Below, piece by piece: positions 59,572 through 64,000 of a stretch of 64,000 nt of DNA. Origin of the DNA: Ruthenibacterium lactatiformans (GTDB lineage Bacteria; Bacillota; Clostridia; Oscillospirales; Ruminococcaceae); the NCBI RefSeq assembly GCF_000949455.1, contig NZ_JXXK01000001.1, positions 62,001 through 126,000 on the forward strand. Direction: 5' to 3'. Both the position numbers and the translations under genes were made by a program. The stretch's first letter is position 1; each line of letters starts with the position of its first letter. Under the pieces are notes generated by a model. It had not been told where the DNA came from. It was given only the letters and a program-made list of their open reading frames with translations, and did not search any database.

Positions 59572-60450
59572 ATGAAAAAGATTTTCGGCCTTATTTTGAG
59601 CGCGGCAGTTTTGGGTACTGTACTGACTGCCTGCGGCGGTTCCGGCGCGGGCGTGTCTTCCTCCGGCGCTGCCGGCGCATCTGAACCAGCTTCGGTTTCG
59701 GGGAGTGCGGTGAACAGCAGCGTATATGGCACCACACTCGCGGATATTCAGGCAAAAGGCGAACTTGTCATCGGTCTGGATGATACATTCGCTCCCATGG
59801 GCTTCCGGGACGAAAGCGGAAACCTTGTTGGTTTCGACATTGACCTTGCTACGGCAGTGTGCGAAGAATTGGGTGTAAAGGCGACATTCCAGCCTATTGA
59901 TTGGGATGCGAAGGAAATGGAGCTTTCTTCCGGAAATATCGATTGCATCTGGAATGGAATGTCCATCACGCCGGAACGTGAGGAAGCGATGAGCCTATCC
60001 CAGGCATATCTGAACAACAAAATCGTCATTATGACGAAGGAAGGCGTTACAGTATCTGCCAAAGAGGATCTTGCGAATTATAACATCGGCATCCAGGCCG
60101 GCAGCGCAGCGCTTGAAGCGGTAACGAACGATGCCGTTTACGCGTCCATTCAGGACAAAATTACGGAGTATCCTACTTATGATGAAGTGATTTTGGATGT
60201 GCAGGCGGGCCGTCTGGACTGCATGATCATCGATGAAGTATACGGCGGTTACAAAAACGCCAAGCTGGGGAGCATTTTTGCCGTCTCGGAAGTGGACTTT
60301 GGAGACGATTTGTATGCGATCGGATTCCGTAAGGGTGACGCTGAACTGACGCAGGCCGTCAACGACGCTATTAACGCTTTGATTGAAAGCGGAAAAGCAG
60401 CGGAGATCAGCGAAGCCTGGTTCGGCGCGGATATCGTCGTCAAAGGCTAA
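59572..60450 (+). CDS. Amino-acid ABC transporter substrate-binding lipoprotein
   Basis: 292 residues. Lipoprotein signal to Cys21 (VLTAC), Ser/Gly/Ala linker, then SBP_bac_3 fold: LVIGLDDTFAPMGFRDESGNLVGFDIDLATAV, IDWDAKEMELSSGNIDCIWNGMSITPER and QAGSAALEAV. The pattern is that of polar amino acid or cystine binding proteins; ligand not determinable. Confidence 0.93.
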   Translation: MKKIFGLILSAAVLGTVLTACGGSGAGVSSSGAAGASEPASVSGSAVNSSVYGTTLADIQAKGELVIGLDDTFAPMGFRDESGNLVGFDIDLATAVCEELGVKATFQPIDWDAKEMELSSGNIDCIWNGMSITPEREEAMSLSQAYLNNKIVIMTKEGVTVSAKEDLANYNIGIQAGSAALEAVTNDAVYASIQDKITEYPTYDEVILDVQAGRLDCMIIDEVYGGYKNAKLGSIFAVSEVDFGDDLYAIGFRKGDAELTQAVNDAINALIESGKAAEISEAWFGADIVVKG

Positions 60451-60459
60451 AATGTGAAC

Positions 60460-60492
60460 AGCGCGGACGGGGCCGCCCCGCCCGCGCTTTTT
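60460..60492 (+). terminator. Attenuating hairpin between binding protein and permease
   Basis: AGCGCGGACGGGG pairs with CCCCGCCCGCGCT around a short loop, then TTTTT. Partial termination here would favour the binding protein. Confidence 0.75.
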
Positions 60493-60530
60493 GCGGGGCG
60501 CCACAGAGAACTGCAAAAAGGGGAGCGAAG

Positions 60531-61199
60531 ATGAATCTTGAATATATTCAGGCGATTTTGCCGGCACTGTTGAAAGGAACGTGGCAGACGCTTCAGGTGT
60601 TCTTCCTGACGTTGGTCTTATCACTGCCTTTGGGTCTTCCGTTTGCCCTGGGATCGATTTCACGCTTCTTTCCGGTGCGTTTTTTGTCAAAGGCATATAT
60701 TTGGGTGTTCCGCGGCACGCCGCTGATGCTTCAGCTGTTCTTTGTGTATTACGGGCTCCCCATTATGTTCGGGCCCGCGTTCCGGATGGAAAATACCGTA
60801 GCCGCTGTACTTACATTCACGATGAATTATGCGGCATATTTTGCAGAGATCTATCGAGCCGGTGTGCAGTCTATCGACCACGGCCAGCACGAAGCGGCCA
60901 AGACGCTCGGCTTCAGCCGCTGGCAAACCATGCGCATCATTATCATCCCTCAGACCATCGCCCGTGTAATTCCGCCTGTGAGCAACGAGGTCATCACGCT
61001 CATCAAGGATACGGCCCTAGTGACGGCAATTGGTGTGGGAGAATTGCTGAAAGCGGCCAAGGACGCCAACAACCGGGATGTAAATCCTACGGCATTTTTT
61101 ATTGCTGCCGTGATTTATCTGGCGCTCACCTTTTTGCTCACGCTGCTTTCGCAGTGGTGTGAAAAGCGGTTTTCCCGCCATGAGAGGAAGGAGGCGTGA
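60531..61199 (+). CDS. Amino-acid ABC transporter permease
   Basis: 222 residues, HisM/GlnP type, about five membrane segments; FRGTPLMLQLFFVYYGLP and the EAA loop HGQHEAAKTLGFSRWQTMRIIIIPQ are diagnostic. AAGGGGAG precedes ATG 60531. The ATPase gene starts 3 bases after its stop. Confidence 0.94.
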   Translation: MNLEYIQAILPALLKGTWQTLQVFFLTLVLSLPLGLPFALGSISRFFPVRFLSKAYIWVFRGTPLMLQLFFVYYGLPIMFGPAFRMENTVAAVLTFTMNYAAYFAEIYRAGVQSIDHGQHEAAKTLGFSRWQTMRIIIIPQTIARVIPPVSNEVITLIKDTALVTAIGVGELLKAAKDANNRDVNPTAFFIAAVIYLALTFLLTLLSQWCEKRFSRHERKEA

Positions 61200-61202
61200 G
61201 AT

Positions 61203-61958
61203 ATGGCGATTTTGTCGATCGAGCATGTCAGCAAACGGTTTGGTTCATTTACAGCGCTGGACGATGTTTCCCTTCAGGTGGAGCAAGGGGAAGCGGTGGC
61301 GATCATCGGTTCGTCCGGCAGCGGCAAAAGCACATTGCTGCGCTGTGTGAACAATTTGGAACGCGTTTCTGCCGGCCGCATCGTCATTGATGGGGATGTG
61401 CTGGTGGACACAGTGAAAGGCACGGCGAAATATCCCCCCGAAAAAGAAGTGCGGCGTATCTGCACCAAAACAGGAATGGTGTTCCAGCATTTTAACCTTT
61501 TCCCGCATCTGACATGTCTGGAGAATATCACCGTCGCGCCGCTGCGTATTCTCAAGCGGGACAAGGCGGCAGTTCTGGCGGAAGCCATGGAACTTTTGGA
61601 TGTTGTGGGGCTTCGAAATAAAGCGGACAATTATCCTGCACAGCTTTCCGGCGGACAGAAGCAGCGCATTGCGATTGCTCGGGCGCTGGCAATGAATCCG
61701 CAGATCATGTTGTTTGATGAACCGACAAGCGCTCTGGACCCTGAGACGACCAACGAAGTAATTGTCACGATACAGAAGCTGGTGGCGCGCGCGGTTACAA
61801 TGTTGATCGTAACGCATGATATGCGTTTTGCAAGAGATTCCGCCAGCCGCGTTCTCTTTATGGACGAAGGAAAGATACTGGAGGAGAACACTCCTGAAAA
61901 GTTGTTCGAATGCCCTGAAAGCCCGCGGCTGCGTGCATTTTTACAGTCTATCCATTAA
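61203..61958 (+). CDS. Amino-acid ABC transporter ATPase
   Basis: 251 residues, GlnQ type. Walker A GSSGSGKST (36-44), Q-loop TGMVFQHFNLFPH, signature LSGGQKQRIAIARAL, Walker B IMLFDEPTSALDPE, switch His in VTHDM. Last gene of the operon. Confidence 0.95.
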   Translation: MAILSIEHVSKRFGSFTALDDVSLQVEQGEAVAIIGSSGSGKSTLLRCVNNLERVSAGRIVIDGDVLVDTVKGTAKYPPEKEVRRICTKTGMVFQHFNLFPHLTCLENITVAPLRILKRDKAAVLAEAMELLDVVGLRNKADNYPAQLSGGQKQRIAIARALAMNPQIMLFDEPTSALDPETTNEVIVTIQKLVARAVTMLIVTHDMRFARDSASRVLFMDEGKILEENTPEKLFECPESPRLRAFLQSIH

Positions 61959-61963
61959 AAAGC

Positions 61964-62003
61964 GCAAAAGCAACCAGATGCGAAAGCACCTGGTTGCTTT
62001 TGC
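61964..62003. terminator. Bidirectional terminator between convergent ABC and yaaA genes
   Basis: GCAAAAGCAACCAG pairs with CTGGTTGCTTTTGC around ATGCGAAAGCAC; A- and T-runs lie within the stem ends. Confidence 0.85.
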
Positions 62004-62033
62004 ACTGTAATGTCTATTGGCTTTACAGGTTGA

Positions 62034-62771
62034 TTACGATCGTGAAAACACATAGCGGCTGGAGGTCGACAGCTTCGGAGAAAAACAATATCCGTCTTCT
62101 TCGAAAAGGCTCAGCTGTTCCGGCGCTGTCAAGCGGTTTTTCACGATGAACCGTGCCATTTTGCCGCGTGCCATTTTTGCATGGGTCGCCGGCATGCACC
62201 ATTTTCCGTGTTTAAATTCCAGAAAATCACAGGTGATAAAAACATCCTGTGCGCGAAGATATCGGGAAACCGCTTTCGAATACTCGGCAGAAGAAAGATT
62301 GATAACAGGGGCGCCGGCCTGAAAAACGGCATCATGCAGCATGCTGCCCCAAAATTCATACATTGTTTTGCCGCAGCAGCGAAAACTGCTTTCAAAATCG
62401 AGACGATGCGGAAGAATGTTATCCAATGGGCGCAGCACGCCATAGAAAGCACTCAGGATGCGAAGAGTATCCTGAGCGAAGGTGAGATCCTCCCGGGAGA
62501 GCGTTGCGGCATCAAGAGCGCTGTAAGCAAGTCCGTGATAGCTGAGGAGCGCGGGAGAGCCGGGGATAGACGCATTCCAGTCTTGGATATCCGTAAATGC
62601 ACGCAGCGCAAGCTGTGGGTTGACCTTCAGAACGCTCTCCAGTTGAAACGGCGCATAACGCTTCATCGATGCTGCGAGGGTTTCGGTCTGCTGCAAAAAC
62701 ATAGGGCGCGTAGCATGCGGCGGAGTGGGCACACGGTGCATGTTTTTGGCGGGAGAAAGGATCGCGAGCAT
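62034..62771 (-). CDS. yaaA: YaaA family protein (peroxide stress, DUF328)
   Basis: 245 residues. MLAILSPAKNM at the start, LSYHGLAYSALDA, LRILSAFYGVLRPLDNI, INLSSAEYSKAV and THAKMARGKMARFIV are hallmarks of YaaA/UPF0246, which in E. coli limits free iron and DNA damage under peroxide. GGAGG precedes ATG 62771. Promoter TTGAAA (62833-62828), 18-base spacer, TATACT (62809-62804), divergent from radA. Confidence 0.93.
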   Translation of the reverse strand: MLAILSPAKNMHRVPTPPHATRPMFLQQTETLAASMKRYAPFQLESVLKVNPQLALRAFTDIQDWNASIPGSPALLSYHGLAYSALDAATLSREDLTFAQDTLRILSAFYGVLRPLDNILPHRLDFESSFRCCGKTMYEFWGSMLHDAVFQAGAPVINLSSAEYSKAVSRYLRAQDVFITCDFLEFKHGKWCMPATHAKMARGKMARFIVKNRLTAPEQLSLFEEDGYCFSPKLSTSSRYVFSRS

Positions 62772-62803
62772 TTCGTGCAGCCTCCTTCTGGCAATATAAG
62801 ATT

Positions 62804-62868
62804 AGTATAACATCTTTGGGATGTTTTTTTCAAAGCCTGTTTATTTTGAACGGGTTTGATGCTATACT
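62804..62868. promoter_or_regulatory. Divergent promoters of yaaA and radA
   Basis: Minus strand TTGAAA (62833-62828), 18-base spacer, TATACT (62809-62804). Plus strand TTTATT (62840-62845), 17-base spacer, TATACT (62863-62868). Confidence 0.6.
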
Positions 62869-62912
62869 GTAACAAACAACAAAACTATGGATAAACAGGA
62901 AGAAATCTTATT

Positions 62913-64000
62913 ATGCCAAAGGAAAAATTTAAGACTGTATACGTCTGCACCTCCTGCGGAGAAGCAAGCCCCAGATGGATGGGACGCTGCCCCTCTTGCG
63001 GGGAATGGAACACAATGGTGGAAGACATCGTAAAAGAAACGAAAGGGAAGGGCGTATCTGCTCCGGCGACAGGAAACGCGGCCATCATCGCCAGCAGGCT
63101 TAAGGACATCAGCACCACGGAAGAGCACAGCCGCATCATCACCGGAATCAGTGAACTGGACCGCGTGTTGGGCGGCGGTATTGTTTTGGGAAGCGTCGTG
63201 CTGTTGGGCGGCGAACCGGGCGCGGGAAAGTCCACGCTTCTTCTGCAATTATGTGGGGCAATCTCCAGGCAAGTGAATGTACTTTACATCACGGGAGAGG
63301 AATCTACAAGGCAAATTAAGCTGCGGGCAACACGCCTGCGGGTAGAAGAAGAAAATATCATGCTGGCGGCGGAGACCGATATCGGTTCAATTTGCGATTT
63401 GGTTGAACAAACAAAACCCGGCATTGTCGTTATTGATTCTATCCAGACGATGCACTGTGCGGAGATATCATCCTCGGCAGGAAGCGTGTCGCAGGTCAAG
63501 GAGTGCACGGCGCGGCTGCTTACCGTGGCAAAAACGCTGGAAATTCCCACATTTATTGTGGGCCATGTCAATAAGGACGGCGCAATTGCCGGGCCGAAAG
63601 TAATGGAGCATATTGTTGACACCGTGCTTTATTTTGAAGGAGATAAAATGCTGCCGTACCGCGTGCTTCGTGCTGCTAAAAACCGCTATGGGAGCACCAA
63701 TGAGATCGGCATGTTCGACATGACGGGCACCGGACTGAAAGTGATTGAAAATCCTTCCAAGCTGCTGCTGGAAGGGCGCCCGATTGGCGTAAGCGGCAAT
63801 TGTGTTGCATGCACGATGGAAGGAACGCGTCCCATTTTGTCGGAGATTCAGGCGCTGGTAACCAAAACAGGCTTTGGCACGCCGCGCCGCGCCGCATCCG
63901 GGTTTGATTTCAACCGGATGAACCTATTGTTGGCCGTGCTGGAAAAGCGGGCAGGATATTTTCTGGGTAATTTGGACGTTTATATCAATATTGTAGGCGG
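62913..64000 (+). CDS. radA: DNA repair protein RadA, 3' end beyond the window
   Basis: First 362 codons, open to the right edge. C4 zinc finger Cys12, 15, 26, 29 (VCTSCGEASPRWMGRCPSCGEW); RecA-like core with Walker A GEPGAGKST (the usual GDPGIGKST slightly changed), VIDSIQTM Walker B, and the RadA-specific KNRYG motif; the start of the Lon-like domain (GTRPILSEIQALV, RAASGFDFNRMNLLLAVLEKRAG) is present. AGGAAG precedes ATG 62913. RadA/Sms is a branch-migration helicase in recombination. Confidence 0.95.
   Translation, partial: MPKEKFKTVYVCTSCGEASPRWMGRCPSCGEWNTMVEDIVKETKGKGVSAPATGNAAIIASRLKDISTTEEHSRIITGISELDRVLGGGIVLGSVVLLGGEPGAGKSTLLLQLCGAISRQVNVLYITGEESTRQIKLRATRLRVEEENIMLAAETDIGSICDLVEQTKPGIVVIDSIQTMHCAEISSSAGSVSQVKECTARLLTVAKTLEIPTFIVGHVNKDGAIAGPKVMEHIVDTVLYFEGDKMLPYRVLRAAKNRYGSTNEIGMFDMTGTGLKVIENPSKLLLEGRPIGVSGNCVACTMEGTRPILSEIQALVTKTGFGTPRRAASGFDFNRMNLLLAVLEKRAGYFLGNLDVYINIVG

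Noticed and set aside
1..64000. CRISPR array, rRNA or tRNA genes
   Set aside because: No regularly spaced repeats, rRNA stretches or cloverleaf sequences were found apart from the tRNA-like domain of tmRNA.

Overview
The window is chromosomal DNA of a moderately GC-rich Gram-positive anaerobe, most likely a gut-type Clostridia (Firmicutes). The order SRP RNA - dnaX - ybaB - recR, the smpB-ssrA pair, radA, a two-subunit L-serine dehydratase, YesM/YesN- and Lpl-type sugar uptake clusters, Spo0A-era style A-rich promoters and consistent AGGAGG ribosome binding sites all point that way. No rRNA, tRNA or CRISPR array is visible; tmRNA and SRP RNA are present. Names below come from reading the proteins by eye; no database search was run.

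The main result concerns architecture. A P-loop ATPase gene on the minus strand is cut in two: its first 94 codons lie at 41930-41649 and the remaining 262 at 3437-2646. Joining them at a shared TGCGGCG restores one uninterrupted reading frame of about 356 codons. The 38.2 kb between (3438-41649) begins and ends with 26-base inverted arms matching at 24 positions, arranged around a central TG exactly like the two halves of an attP of a large serine integrase. The left flank (short UvrA paralogue, ATPase 3' part) and right flank (ATPase 5' part, uracil-DNA glycosylase) are therefore neighbours in the uninterrupted chromosome, and 3438-41649 is read as an integrated element. It contains a large serine recombinase (30010-31566) but no recognisable conjugation, replication or phage genes.

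Inside the element, from left to right: a phosphoglucomutase remnant; a potassium operon (DUF368 protein, trkH, trkA, minus strand) with its own promoter and a structured leader; an alcohol dehydrogenase; a ROK-like regulator followed by a cluster of unknown purpose (TIM-barrel protein, IT-type permease, hydantoinase/oxoprolinase A protein without its B partner, HExxH protein, FAD oxidoreductase); a glucuronoyl-esterase-like hydrolase, two tandem metallo-beta-lactamase-fold proteins and a sugar ABC system with its YesM/YesN-type two-component pair; a MATE exporter; L-serine dehydratase; the recombinase; a KdpD/KdpE-like pair; a membrane AraC regulator; and an Lpl-type sugar ABC operon ending in a second esterase. 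That last operon is decaying or unusual: its binding-protein gene has an internal deletion with frameshift and its second permease has a frame break exactly at an A AAA AAG heptamer.

Right of the element lies core-type DNA: uracil-DNA glycosylase and a pduL-type phosphotransacylase (divergent), SRP RNA, dnaX, ybaB, recR, smpB and ssrA. After ssrA comes an accessory stretch: a MerR-controlled flavoprotein/hydrolase/lipoprotein operon, then a GldA-GldF-GldG-DUF4340-type ABC operon preceded by an OmpR-type two-component system; both of these operons carry the same 11-base-period direct repeat at their promoters. The window closes with a TetR-controlled cation/proton antiporter, an amino-acid ABC transporter, yaaA, and radA running off the right edge.
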